This document shows positions 19,045 to 28,204 of a stretch of DNA of 64,000 nt, in pieces; the stretch's first letter is position 1; every line of letters starts with the position of its first letter. Source of the DNA: a virus. Position numbers and translations under genes: made by a program. Location of the stretch: positions 37,532 through 101,531 of IMG/VR virus record IMGVR_UViG_3300029267_002252; one strand, given 5' to 3'. The notes under the pieces were generated by a model. The model saw only the letters and a list, made by a program, of their open reading frames with translations. It was not told the origin of the DNA and did no database searches.

Positions 19045-20393
19045 TGCCTGTATTTATCGGTAACGAAGAGTCTGTATCTGCTGTCAATAAGGGGAGTATA
19101 ACTCCTATTGTCGGTAACCTGACCGTCGAGATGAAACCAGGGATGGTCAGGGGGGACTATACCGGAACTCTCGGAATCGATATGATAATCCCACAGTATC
19201 CGGGAAGTCCTTATAAGAAATATTATCAGATACATAATGCTATTAGCGGGATATCGGGAACAGTCGTCACGCTTACTCCGGATTCTATATATGAAGAAGT
19301 TCAGCAGGAATGGGAGTATAACGGAGAGCTTTATATACATTTGATGCCCGAATCCGAAGTTGTTCGGGATTACGTGTATGGGGGTTCTTTAGATGTATCC
19401 CTGACGCCATCATCAACCCGTGTACGCGAGTTTGTTGTTGAGGGGAATATTGGATTATCGCTGACGCCGCACAGCGTCTATGACCACTATGACCAGCTCT
19501 TTGCGTATGCTGGAGATATCGGTGTGACCTTGACCCCCTCGTCGGAGAGGAATCGGGAATGGGTACGTACCGGAGACCTGGAGGTTGACCTCCTCCCGGA
19601 TTCTGACTCCAGCTACCATAACGTATTTACTTTTGAAGGAGACATGGGGTTCAATCTGACCCCGTCATCTGAGCGTAACAGAACGCACTCGTATGCCGGA
19701 GATGTTGACGTACTGCTTACTCCGGATAGTTTGTATCAGAAGCAGGACGCAGGAGAAGATTATGCCGGAAATATTCCGCTGGAGCTTGCGCTTGCATCAG
19801 AGTACGTGCGTGAGTGGACGTATTCCGGTAACGTGCAGCTATCACTGCTTCCGGAGTCTGAGGCATCCTTCACGCACGTTTTTGAAGGTAACCTCGGATT
19901 CAGCTTTATCCCGAATTCGCACACAGAAAAATCCGAGCAGACATTTATATATAATGGAGATATCGAACTAGATTTATTGCCGGCATCTTCGTATTTTAAG
20001 ACGGATAACAAATTCGAATATGTTGGAAACATACCCCTTGAATTGACTCCGGACAGCGATTCAAGTCTCGAGTATGTATACGAGGGGGACCTTGGAGTAA
20101 CGCTTACGCCGGAATCTGCCGCTATAGCTGAAATGGTGTATGCCGGGAATCTTGCGTTATCGCTTACTCCTGCTTCTGATTATTACAAGCATGAGCATGA
20201 GGAATCGTATGTTGGTTCGATTGGAATGAGCCTGCTGCCTGAAGCGTCATCAATCGTTTTTGAAAGAGGGCACGTTGGTCAGCTTGAGATTGTAATGGGA
20301 CTTAAATCTGAGTACCGTTCTGATTTGCAGGTGATTGCAGACGTTGTCGAGCTGGAAGTTCCGAGTAAATATATAGAATTAGAGGTGAGTTAA
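19044..20393 (+). CDS. Beta-repeat structural protein (about 19 copies)
   Basis: 449 residues made almost wholly of a 21-27-residue repeat with core pattern aromatic-x-G-(N/D)-(L/I)-x-h-x-L-x-P-x-S. Examples are YAGDIGVTLTPSS, FEGDMGFNLTPSS, YAGNLALSLTPAS and YEGDLGVTLTPES; I count about 19 units. Two units occur at the N-terminus of the gpI-like protein (3478-5433) and two degenerate ones at the end of the next gene product, suggesting co-assembly of the three through matching strands. Its start overlaps the peptidase stop by one base. Function unknown; a beta-solenoid or string-of-blades fibre is likely. Confidence 0.8.
   Translation: MPVFIGNEESVSAVNKGSITPIVGNLTVEMKPGMVRGDYTGTLGIDMIIPQYPGSPYKKYYQIHNAISGISGTVVTLTPDSIYEEVQQEWEYNGELYIHLMPESEVVRDYVYGGSLDVSLTPSSTRVREFVVEGNIGLSLTPHSVYDHYDQLFAYAGDIGVTLTPSSERNREWVRTGDLEVDLLPDSDSSYHNVFTFEGDMGFNLTPSSERNRTHSYAGDVDVLLTPDSLYQKQDAGEDYAGNIPLELALASEYVREWTYSGNVQLSLLPESEASFTHVFEGNLGFSFIPNSHTEKSEQTFIYNGDIELDLLPASSYFKTDNKFEYVGNIPLELTPDSDSSLEYVYEGDLGVTLTPESAAIAEMVYAGNLALSLTPASDYYKHEHEESYVGSIGMSLLPEASSIVFERGHVGQLEIVMGLKSEYRSDLQVIADVVELEVPSKYIELEVS
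20325..20339 (+). repeat. TTGCAA-type palindrome copy inside CDS (TTGCAGGTGATTGCA)
   Basis: Within the end of the beta-repeat gene, same core as the copy at 7307. Confidence 0.5.
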
Positions 20394-20873
20394 ATGGCAG
20401 AAGTCATACGACACAAAAAGAGATACAAACTCAATAATTTTGGGTTCAATATATTATTCAAGATAACAGAAGCGGACACGCAGGAACCGAAAGACTTGAC
20501 GGGATATGATGCCAAGTTTTTGATGTGGGTACCTGGGAGTTCCGAAGTATATCTTGACGGCGAATGCCGAATACACGATGCTGATAAGGGTGAGTGTATT
20601 TATCTTGTGAAGGACGGAGATTTTGATAGGCTCGGCATCTATTATGCTGAAATTCAGTTGTCAAGAACAGGAGTGCTTGAAGATACAGAGACTTTTGAAG
20701 TGACTATCTATGGTACCGCTCCATCCGGATGTCCCGATGTTCCTGGAGACCAGTATGAGTATGAAGGTGAGATTAATATGTATGTTAATTCTTCACATGA
20801 TGCCAGCATTGAATACGGAGTTGTCGGGAACTTGGCAGTCGAATTATTTATAGACTCAACATATGTTATATAA
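20394..20873 (+). CDS. BppU-like baseplate/fibre adaptor protein
   Basis: 159 residues. The first 110 residues match the pattern of BppU N-terminal-type Ig-like baseplate domains: a target-derived polypeptide modifier (ITEADTQEPKDLTGYDAKFLM), a C-x-I strand (GECRIHDADKGECIYLV), a GIYYAEIQL strand and an ETFEVTIYG end. The C-terminal 40 residues hold two degenerate beta repeats (YEGEINMYVNSS, VVGNLAVELFIDS) akin to the upstream repeat protein. It starts immediately after that gene's stop. Likely connects appendages to the baseplate. Confidence 0.7.
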   Translation: MAEVIRHKKRYKLNNFGFNILFKITEADTQEPKDLTGYDAKFLMWVPGSSEVYLDGECRIHDADKGECIYLVKDGDFDRLGIYYAEIQLSRTGVLEDTETFEVTIYGTAPSGCPDVPGDQYEYEGEINMYVNSSHDASIEYGVVGNLAVELFIDSTYVI

Positions 20874-20886
20874 TAAGGAGTGAGTA

Positions 20887-21483
20887 ATGAGATATCCAGT
20901 AGTAGATAGAAAACCTATCATCAAGCGCGAGCGGCGTAAGATTGAAGTCGTCAGCGTGGGGATGGAGGGTATTTGGTGGGATAAAATACACACCCTCCAG
21001 GATGACGGTAGCATCATAATTACCGAGACTGAGAAAGTTCACAATACCATTATGGATAGTGTCGCCAATCTTATCGCCGGACTTCTGAAGAATGAGACGA
21101 CGTTTACTGGCGGTATTCTGTATCATGCGCTTAGTCGTGGAAATTCTGCTTGGGATACGTCCCCGACTCCGCCTTCGCCCGATAAGTCGAACACGACATT
21201 GCTCGATGAGTATTTCAGAAAAGCCCCGGACCTGATTGAATATATTGACGGAACCGGGAACCCGACGCTTACGATTACAAATCGAATCCGCATAAAGACG
21301 ACATTTGACTTCAGTGAAGCCAATGGTGAGTGGATTCGTGAACAGGGGATTTTTGGCGGTGACGCTACGACCGGACTCGATAGCGGACATATCGTTAATA
21401 CGATACGTCACAGTAGGATAAGAAAAGAGGACAATGTAAAACTGGAACGTTTCATTCAGTTTAATATTGTCGTCAATACATAA
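20887..21483 (+). CDS. Tail-module protein, unknown
   Basis: 198 residues with strong RBS AAGGAGTGAGTA before the ATG. Basic N-terminus (KPIIKRERRKIEV), a helix (HNTIMDSVANLIAGLLKNE) and a C-terminal beta region with REQGIFGGDATTGLDSGHIV and KLERFIQFNIVV. This ending pattern is seen in unassigned phage structural proteins, but I cannot name the family. It sits between the BppU-like adaptor and a DUF6519-type spike, so it is probably a spike base or adaptor. Confidence 0.72.
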   Translation: MRYPVVDRKPIIKRERRKIEVVSVGMEGIWWDKIHTLQDDGSIIITETEKVHNTIMDSVANLIAGLLKNETTFTGGILYHALSRGNSAWDTSPTPPSPDKSNTTLLDEYFRKAPDLIEYIDGTGNPTLTITNRIRIKTTFDFSEANGEWIREQGIFGGDATTGLDSGHIVNTIRHSRIRKEDNVKLERFIQFNIVVNT

Positions 21484-21509
21484 ACGATATTTTATGAGGA
21501 GAAGTTATA

Positions 21510-24500
21510 ATGGGAGCACCCGACGCTAATATCAGTCGAGACATTTTCGACGAAAGGAAGCGGTACCGCAGAGCCGTTGCTCAGCAGGGAGTTCCTCTGG
21601 TAGACGCTGATGAGAATGACGCTAGTAAGTCGCTCGCAACATATACACAGAGAATCATGCAGCAGGCACTCGGCGATGGATGGATTAATGATGGATTCAA
21701 AATCGTTGAGGCTGACAGTTCAGGGCACCGTTCAAGTGACCCCGCAGACAATTTTGTAGTTGCTGGTAGTGACCTGAGTGCGCATGCCGGAGAGGACATT
21801 GATGACCCGTACCTGACCGGTGCGTTTATGCTTGAGGGATTGCGAGCCGTTCTTTTTGGGGACGTTGAGTATAAACCTGACGATTCTTTCCCCGACCCTC
21901 CGGGGAACCCCGAACCAATATCAGCCCAGTCTATTTTCCCGAGAGTAGAGGATGTTAACGAAGGCGGTGGGAATACTACTGTAGTGGATACCGCACAGCA
22001 GTATAAAGTAAATGAGCTGGTAGGTCGTAGTATTCACGTATTGGGAAGTGGACTTGCTCCTCAAGCCATTACTGCGAACACTGCTACCGAGATTACGTTT
22101 GCCGGAAGTCATTCATCTAGTATAAACAGGTATGACCGATATGTCATCACACTCACTGCGCCGACAATCGCAGACCCAGGAACACGTGAGGACGGAGTAT
22201 ACCTTAATATGTATCTTGACCAGATAAATGCTCAGGAAGACCCTTCGTTGTATCACGCTATCGGAGGAGCAGTTGAATGCAAGATTCGTGAGCAGGTAAT
22301 CCAGGAGATATTTGTACGCGAGGATATCGGGACACATGGCGACTGGATTAACGAGCTTGACGACGTCGATGGTCAGTATCGTTATACGGATGCTGACGGG
22401 AATCTTCATTATGTAGTTAAGCTCGCTTCGATTGAGCGTGCTGGTGCTGGTCATGTTGATAATGCGAATATTCGAAACTCGATGATTACAAATCTTCAGG
22501 GGGAATTTGCGTTCGGACTTACAAACTCGCCGTTCCTGTTGATGGGTTCTGCTGAATATGCTGACCATACGACTGACCCGGATAATATCCCCGTACATAG
22601 TGTAAACGGATGGCCTGAAGTTCCGGAAGGATATCCTTCTAATGCTGTTTATATTGCGCGGAAAGAGGACGACAATGCGAACCCAGCCGGGTTTTACGGA
22701 AATACCGCAGGTAGCTGGGTATACTTGTATAACGTGGAAGTTGAAGATGCTTCTGATGTCAACTATACGAACCAGAGTTCGGGGCTGGATACGTGGATTA
22801 GTTCGCCTGCTGATTTAGATACCGTCCTGTCAGAGATAAGTGCCGGGATGGATACCATCGCTGCGGCAAGTGATGACGCGAGTGAAATTGCGTACACTAA
22901 CGTAAGCGGAGGGACGGATAATCACATTACATCTCCGAGTAATGTCGATGCCGTATTATCAGAATTGAGTGACGCTATTGATAATAATGTAATTCAGTAT
23001 ACTATGGAGCCCGGAGACGGAATTACCGAGTGGCAAGCTATTGTAGATGCTATAGTTGCTTCCGGGAGCGGGACAAGACATCAGATTACATTTATGCCGG
23101 GAAGTTACAATTTAAGTTGCCCCAATCAAGCCGTAGCTTGGGATTTCGGAAGTCATTATGTGACTATAACCAGTTATGGAAGACAGGTTACTAATGTTAA
23201 TTTCAATAAGAATGCAGGGCAGTCAATACAGACAGCTATTGCGTGCAATTATCAATTTAGAGTTTTTGGTATTAATCTTGGAGACCTTGGAGACTGGGAC
23301 CATAACAGCGACATCATATTTGATTGCGATTCTTACGGCTCTCATTTCGAAGATATGTATCTCGACGGGAGTGCTGGCGGAATTAATATGACTCTCATTA
23401 ATGCTGGAAATGCTGCCACGATTACTAATATCGAGCTTTTCGATGATTGCAGGATAGTTGTTGATAACAACGCTTATATTTCGAATATTAAAGGCGGGAC
23501 GCGCGTCGATATTACTGCGGGTAATGATTGTATTATAACGGACTGCAACGGAGGTCTCGGAGTAGTTTCGATGGGTGAGCGGGGAGTTATATCTAACTGC
23601 GGAGAGCTTGGGGGAGCTGTTACTCAGTTGAGTGAAGGTAAAATTATTAACTGTAGGGTAGATAATCCCATAACTATTACTCAGGGGAATAGTGGGACTA
23701 TTGAGAATGCTTTCTTGTATAATACGAGCATTGATATTATTCAGGGGGATGGGGGCAGGTGCATTCTTGTTGGCGACGGAAACAGATTCCATCAGTTGAC
23801 TCAAGGAGATAATTCTCAGTTCAGTGCTACCGAAGCCCGCCTGTTTGGGGATTATTGTCTACAGGCAGGGGATTATCATTGGATTGAACAAGGAGATAAT
23901 TCTCATATATTTGCGTCTTCTTTTCATGTTACCGACTATAACCCTGTCGAATCAGGTACTCACGTTATAAAGCAAGGGCAGGACTGCACTATTACTGGAA
24001 TTAAATTTTATGCGAATCTTATGGGAGAGACCTGGAGTACTAGTAGTAAGGTTATGCATTTTATTACTCAAAGTTACAGAGGAGCTATATCTAACGTAAC
24101 TATGACCTTAAATTGCGGAAATGCGTGGACGGGTAATAATATTCGTTTGCATATTTTCAACTTGTCTAATCAGTCGAGGTTGTCTAATTGTCTGTGCTGG
24201 ACTACGGGGACAGGTTTTACAGATTCGGGAACCGGTAATGGCGTGTTTGTGTGGAACGTTAATTATATGTCTCTCTGCTATTTCCGCAACATGGGTGCTG
24301 TGCCTTTATATATTGACACTTCGCATTTATCCACATGTTATATAGATGGAGATATAATAGGGGCTTCAGTTAAGATAACCGGCTCTTATGTAACCGGAGA
24401 TATTATTAGTGTAAGAGAGGCGTCTGGAAACCAGATAATTGGGGATATTACAGTTACGTCGAGTGTTTATGCCCACATAGTTGGAAACCAGTTAGACAAT

Positions 24501-24647
24501 GTGGTAGGTAATGGGAGCAGTATCGGGTGTAACGTATCGAATAATAGTATACTAGGGAATGTTTCCGGAGGTGGGAGCCACCTTACTGATAATTATATTG
24601 GCGGGAGCACTACCGGTACTTGGGTTCGCTCTCATGATAATATATAA
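21510..24647 (+). CDS. Tail spike with DUF6519-like N-terminus and beta-helix (copy 1)
   Basis: 1045 residues. The N-terminus has ISRDIFDERKRYRRAVAQQG followed by VPLVDADENDASKSL, the pattern of DUF6519-type domains found in phage tails and contractile injection systems. That homology continues to about 330 and is shared with 25071-28184. A linker (YTNVSGGTDNHI, LSELSDAI) leads into a right-handed beta-helix near 500 (ITFMPGSYNL), matching the spike at 12258-14927. The rungs are asparagine- and cysteine-rich (CNYQFRV, ITDCNGGLGV, ISNCGELGGAV). Proposed as a baseplate-attached spike for receptor or glycan binding. Confidence 0.83.
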   Translation: MGAPDANISRDIFDERKRYRRAVAQQGVPLVDADENDASKSLATYTQRIMQQALGDGWINDGFKIVEADSSGHRSSDPADNFVVAGSDLSAHAGEDIDDPYLTGAFMLEGLRAVLFGDVEYKPDDSFPDPPGNPEPISAQSIFPRVEDVNEGGGNTTVVDTAQQYKVNELVGRSIHVLGSGLAPQAITANTATEITFAGSHSSSINRYDRYVITLTAPTIADPGTREDGVYLNMYLDQINAQEDPSLYHAIGGAVECKIREQVIQEIFVREDIGTHGDWINELDDVDGQYRYTDADGNLHYVVKLASIERAGAGHVDNANIRNSMITNLQGEFAFGLTNSPFLLMGSAEYADHTTDPDNIPVHSVNGWPEVPEGYPSNAVYIARKEDDNANPAGFYGNTAGSWVYLYNVEVEDASDVNYTNQSSGLDTWISSPADLDTVLSEISAGMDTIAAASDDASEIAYTNVSGGTDNHITSPSNVDAVLSELSDAIDNNVIQYTMEPGDGITEWQAIVDAIVASGSGTRHQITFMPGSYNLSCPNQAVAWDFGSHYVTITSYGRQVTNVNFNKNAGQSIQTAIACNYQFRVFGINLGDLGDWDHNSDIIFDCDSYGSHFEDMYLDGSAGGINMTLINAGNAATITNIELFDDCRIVVDNNAYISNIKGGTRVDITAGNDCIITDCNGGLGVVSMGERGVISNCGELGGAVTQLSEGKIINCRVDNPITITQGNSGTIENAFLYNTSIDIIQGDGGRCILVGDGNRFHQLTQGDNSQFSATEARLFGDYCLQAGDYHWIEQGDNSHIFASSFHVTDYNPVESGTHVIKQGQDCTITGIKFYANLMGETWSTSSKVMHFITQSYRGAISNVTMTLNCGNAWTGNNIRLHIFNLSNQSRLSNCLCWTTGTGFTDSGTGNGVFVWNVNYMSLCYFRNMGAVPLYIDTSHLSTCYIDGDIIGASVKITGSYVTGDIISVREASGNQIIGDITVTSSVYAHIVGNQLDNVVGNGSSIGCNVSNNSILGNVSGGGSHLTDNYIGGSTTGTWVRSHDNI

Positions 24648-24658
24648 AGGAAATGAAT

Positions 24659-25057
24659 ATGAAGATTTTATGCTTTAATCCCGATATTGGAAATATTGGA
24701 ACACAGTCTGATGTTAAAGAGTCTGATATTTCTTTTGACGAAGATGGCGTTCGTATAGTTGTTAATGATATGACATATAACGCTGCTTTTTCTTTTTATA
24801 AGTTTAAGACGCGTTCCACGAAAAGTATAGTCGAGTCTTTTGAATCCGATGCAGCCGAATTAAAGGATATCAGAAAAAATATATTTCGTAAGCGTGAAAT
24901 GCCGCGTACCCCTGAAGAAGACGGGGCGGAAAATTCGGAAGTAGTTATTTCCGAACTTGAGGAAAAGCGCGATGGAGTATTGTCCCGGATGCAGGATAAA
25001 ATTGATTCGTATATCGAAGAAGATAAGCTTGAAAAAATAGAAGTTACAAAGTCATAA
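24659..25057 (+). CDS. Small helical protein between paired spikes
   Basis: 132 residues. ATG 24659 is chosen because AGGA (24648-24651) is seven bases before it; an ATG at 24653 lies only one base after AGGA. N-terminal beta part (MKILCFNPDIGNIG), then an acidic, helical C-terminal half (SVVISELEEKRDGVL-like run) probably forming a coiled coil. Placed exactly between two paralogous spikes, it may be a spike-specific chaperone; no family recognised. Confidence 0.7.
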   Translation: MKILCFNPDIGNIGTQSDVKESDISFDEDGVRIVVNDMTYNAAFSFYKFKTRSTKSIVESFESDAAELKDIRKNIFRKREMPRTPEEDGAENSEVVISELEEKRDGVLSRMQDKIDSYIEEDKLEKIEVTKS

Positions 25058-25070
25058 AGGAGAATAGATA

Positions 25071-28000
25071 ATGGGCGCACCTGATGCTAATATAAGTCGT
25101 GATATTTACGACGAAAAGAAAAGATATCGCCGTGCGATAGTTCAGCAGGGTGTCCCCTGGGTAGACGCTGACGAGAATGATGCGACCGAATCGCTAAGCA
25201 CGTATGTCCAGAGGACGCTACAGCTCGGGCTCGGTGACGGATACATTAATGATGGATTCCGGATTGTCGAAGCTGACGGGACTCCAGGGGGAGGTTATCA
25301 CCGTACGAGCGATAACGTTAATAACTTTGTTGTTGCCGGAAGTGAGCAGGGCGGAGCACTTGAGGGAGCTGATATTGATGATGGCTCTCTTGGCGGGGCG
25401 TTCCTTCTTGAAGGACTTCGTTGTGCGTTATTCGGGGATGTGGAGTATAAGCCTGATGCGACGTTCCCTGCGCCTCCGAATGAAGCGGAACCGGAATCAG
25501 CAAGGTCGATATTCCCACGCGTTACTGAAGTTGAAGAGACTGGCGGTAATACGATAATACATGATTCGGCGCAGAAATATAAGGTCGATGAATTCAAAGG
25601 ACGACAGATTCATATTCTGAACGGGACGCTGACGCCTATTGATATTGTATCGAATACCGCGACCTCAATAACCGTAGCAGGGAGTTACTCGAGTGTTATT
25701 GATGTATATGACCGCTATGTTATTAGGTTGACTGACCCTATTGGGGAAACTGTCGTTAACGTGACACAGGGAAGCAAGCTGTTTCATATCAGTGGGGACT
25801 GGGCTTCGCGTTTTGTAGCGGGGCGTTCGATAAGTATTGCCGGTAGTACCGGGAATGACGGGACATATACTGTCGTTACTGCGACGTATGATGTCGGCGA
25901 TGATGAGACTGATGTGGAAGTAGCTGAAGCTATCCCGAGTGCGACTGCTGATGGTACGTTGTATGATTCGTATGACGGAGCGACGCGCGCTGACGCAGTA
26001 TATTTGAATGTATACCTTGACCAAATAAATGCAGAAGAAGACCCGAATCTTCTTCATCCGCTGTCAACATCGACCGAAGCTCAAATTCGTGAACAGGTAA
26101 TTCAGGAAATCTATGTTCGCGAGGACATTGCGCTGAATGGAGATTGGCTTTCTGAGATTGATGTTGTCGGACAGCATTATCGTTACGAGGATGTGGATGG
26201 GAACCTGCATTATGTAATAAAGCTCGCTGAAATTGAGCGTATAGCCGGCGACGATACGATTACAAATGCCATGGTTACTAATCTTCCGCTTGCGTTCGGA
26301 GCAGCAATTACAGCATTTAATATTCTCGGTTCTGCGGAGTATGCTAATTACAGTACGCCTGGAGATAATATTCCCGTCGATTCAGTTGGAGGATGGCCTC
26401 AAGTTCCTGCGGGAACTCCGCCGAGTGCGTGGTATATTGCCCGTAAAGTTGACGATGATGCGCCGCCGAACCCTGCCGGATTCTATAAAAATATATCCGG
26501 TAACTGGGTATGGCAGTTTGCTGTCGAAGTTGAGACTGCTTCTGATGTCAGTTATGATAACTCGACTTCCGGACTTTCTGCGACTGAAGTGCAGTCAGCA
26601 ATTGATGAGGTTGATGCGAATCTCGATGCGCAGATAACTACGTATGGAGCACATGACCATAGTGCTGGTGACCCGAATCAAGTGTCTCATGCCGATTTGC
26701 TCAGTATTACAGAGGATGACCATCATGACAGACTTCATAGTTTTGATGATGCTGCTGACCATAATCCGCTTACTGGATTTACTGCTGTTGATGAAGTTGT
26801 CCTTACTAATGCTTCTGGATTTCCCGTAAGTTCGGGAATAGATATTACGCAGGTAAGACAGTTTGACGTTGTTGTTGACCGCGCAGATTATGCGACTGAT
26901 ATTCTTGCTGGCGATGCATTGCGAGCTGCGCTGGAGAGCGGGTCATACAAAAGCGTATTTGTGAAGACCGGTACCTACGAAGTTACTGGAGCCGGAATAA
27001 CTCAAAGTACTGTTCAGTATGTATTATGCGAGCCGTCTGTAGTAATGAAGAGACCCGTTGGGTCCAGCGGCGTTTTTGCTCTTCAAGGTGGAAGTACTGT
27101 CGTTGGAATGACTATTGACAGAGTCACTGGGTCGGGAGCAGACGGGTTTGACCTCAATGGTGCAGCTCGAGTCGTCATGTGTACATTTTCCGGGGACGGA
27201 ACTGCCGGAATAGGATTCCAGGGGAACTATGGAAATTACGGGACCAAAGTAATCGACTGTTGGGTCGGTGAAGCAGCGATTGGGTTCCAACAGCTCTATA
27301 ATTTATCTGGATGCATAGCTATACAGTGTACGAGTTCTGCTTTCAACGGATGCTCACGAGTAAGTAACGCATATGTGTACGGCAACGGGAATGAGATAGC
27401 GTTTTCAACTTGTAGTCGCGTATCTAATGTAGAAGTTGAGGGAGCAGAGCATGGTTTTATAAACTGTACGTATCTGACTAATGTCACGTCGTATAATGCG
27501 ACAGGGGCTTACGATTTTAATGGGTGTGACCATGTGACCAATGCTTATTCTGGAAGCGCTTCTGGATGTGGTTTCGAGGATTGCAGGCACCTTAATGGAT
27601 GTCGCGTACATTCTTCGGGCTTCGAAGCAGGATTTTATCAGTGTTATTATCTGACTGATTGTTATTCTTACAACGCTGTTGATTACGGTTTTCGTGAATG
27701 TTATCAGTTATCATCTTGTGGAGCTGATTTCACAGATAATGACGGAGATACGTCGAAAGGGACCGGGTTCTACCTTTGTGACCAGTTATCCGCATGCTAT
27801 GCTGAGTACAATGACTTGCACGGATTTCAGACCTGTTATCAATTGAGTGCATGTAAAGCGGAAGGAAATGCACAGTCCAGCGGAGAAGCCGGGTGCGGAT
27901 TTTATGCGTGTGCGCGCATGTCAGGATGTCAAGCTACAGATAATAATTCGCACGGGTACCATCAGTGCGCCAGGATAGCAGCTTGTCAATCCAATGTCAA

Positions 28001-28184
28001 TGATGGGTATGGGTTCCACAATGCTCAGAATTGCGTGGGGTGTACTGATACTCAGTCCTCGCTTGGCGCATATAATAGTACATCTGCCGCCATCGCAGAC
28101 GCATATTCCGGATGTACGTACACCAATGTAACGGGATGGACTGGAAGTTATACCAGACGTACGAATGCGAGTAACGAACTTTAA
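25071..28184 (+). CDS. Tail spike with DUF6519-like N-terminus and cysteine-ladder beta-helix (copy 2)
   Basis: 1037 residues. The first 330 residues parallel 21510-24647, but an extra module of about 75 residues sits near 226-300 (YTVVTATY, DETDVEVAEA) that matches the C-terminal module of the gpI-like protein. A linker (HDHSAGDPNQVSHADL) precedes a beta-helix from about 640. Its last 270 residues repeat G-F/Y-x-x-C-x-x-(L/I/V)-(S/T)-x-C units (GFYQCYYLTDC, GFRECYQLSSC, GFQTCYQLSAC), stacking cysteines on successive rungs. Proposed receptor-binding or depolymerase spike. Confidence 0.83.
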   Translation: MGAPDANISRDIYDEKKRYRRAIVQQGVPWVDADENDATESLSTYVQRTLQLGLGDGYINDGFRIVEADGTPGGGYHRTSDNVNNFVVAGSEQGGALEGADIDDGSLGGAFLLEGLRCALFGDVEYKPDATFPAPPNEAEPESARSIFPRVTEVEETGGNTIIHDSAQKYKVDEFKGRQIHILNGTLTPIDIVSNTATSITVAGSYSSVIDVYDRYVIRLTDPIGETVVNVTQGSKLFHISGDWASRFVAGRSISIAGSTGNDGTYTVVTATYDVGDDETDVEVAEAIPSATADGTLYDSYDGATRADAVYLNVYLDQINAEEDPNLLHPLSTSTEAQIREQVIQEIYVREDIALNGDWLSEIDVVGQHYRYEDVDGNLHYVIKLAEIERIAGDDTITNAMVTNLPLAFGAAITAFNILGSAEYANYSTPGDNIPVDSVGGWPQVPAGTPPSAWYIARKVDDDAPPNPAGFYKNISGNWVWQFAVEVETASDVSYDNSTSGLSATEVQSAIDEVDANLDAQITTYGAHDHSAGDPNQVSHADLLSITEDDHHDRLHSFDDAADHNPLTGFTAVDEVVLTNASGFPVSSGIDITQVRQFDVVVDRADYATDILAGDALRAALESGSYKSVFVKTGTYEVTGAGITQSTVQYVLCEPSVVMKRPVGSSGVFALQGGSTVVGMTIDRVTGSGADGFDLNGAARVVMCTFSGDGTAGIGFQGNYGNYGTKVIDCWVGEAAIGFQQLYNLSGCIAIQCTSSAFNGCSRVSNAYVYGNGNEIAFSTCSRVSNVEVEGAEHGFINCTYLTNVTSYNATGAYDFNGCDHVTNAYSGSASGCGFEDCRHLNGCRVHSSGFEAGFYQCYYLTDCYSYNAVDYGFRECYQLSSCGADFTDNDGDTSKGTGFYLCDQLSACYAEYNDLHGFQTCYQLSACKAEGNAQSSGEAGCGFYACARMSGCQATDNNSHGYHQCARIAACQSNVNDGYGFHNAQNCVGCTDTQSSLGAYNSTSAAIADAYSGCTYTNVTGWTGSYTRRTNASNEL

Positions 28185-28204
28185 GTTTTTGAAGGAACAT
28201 ATAT

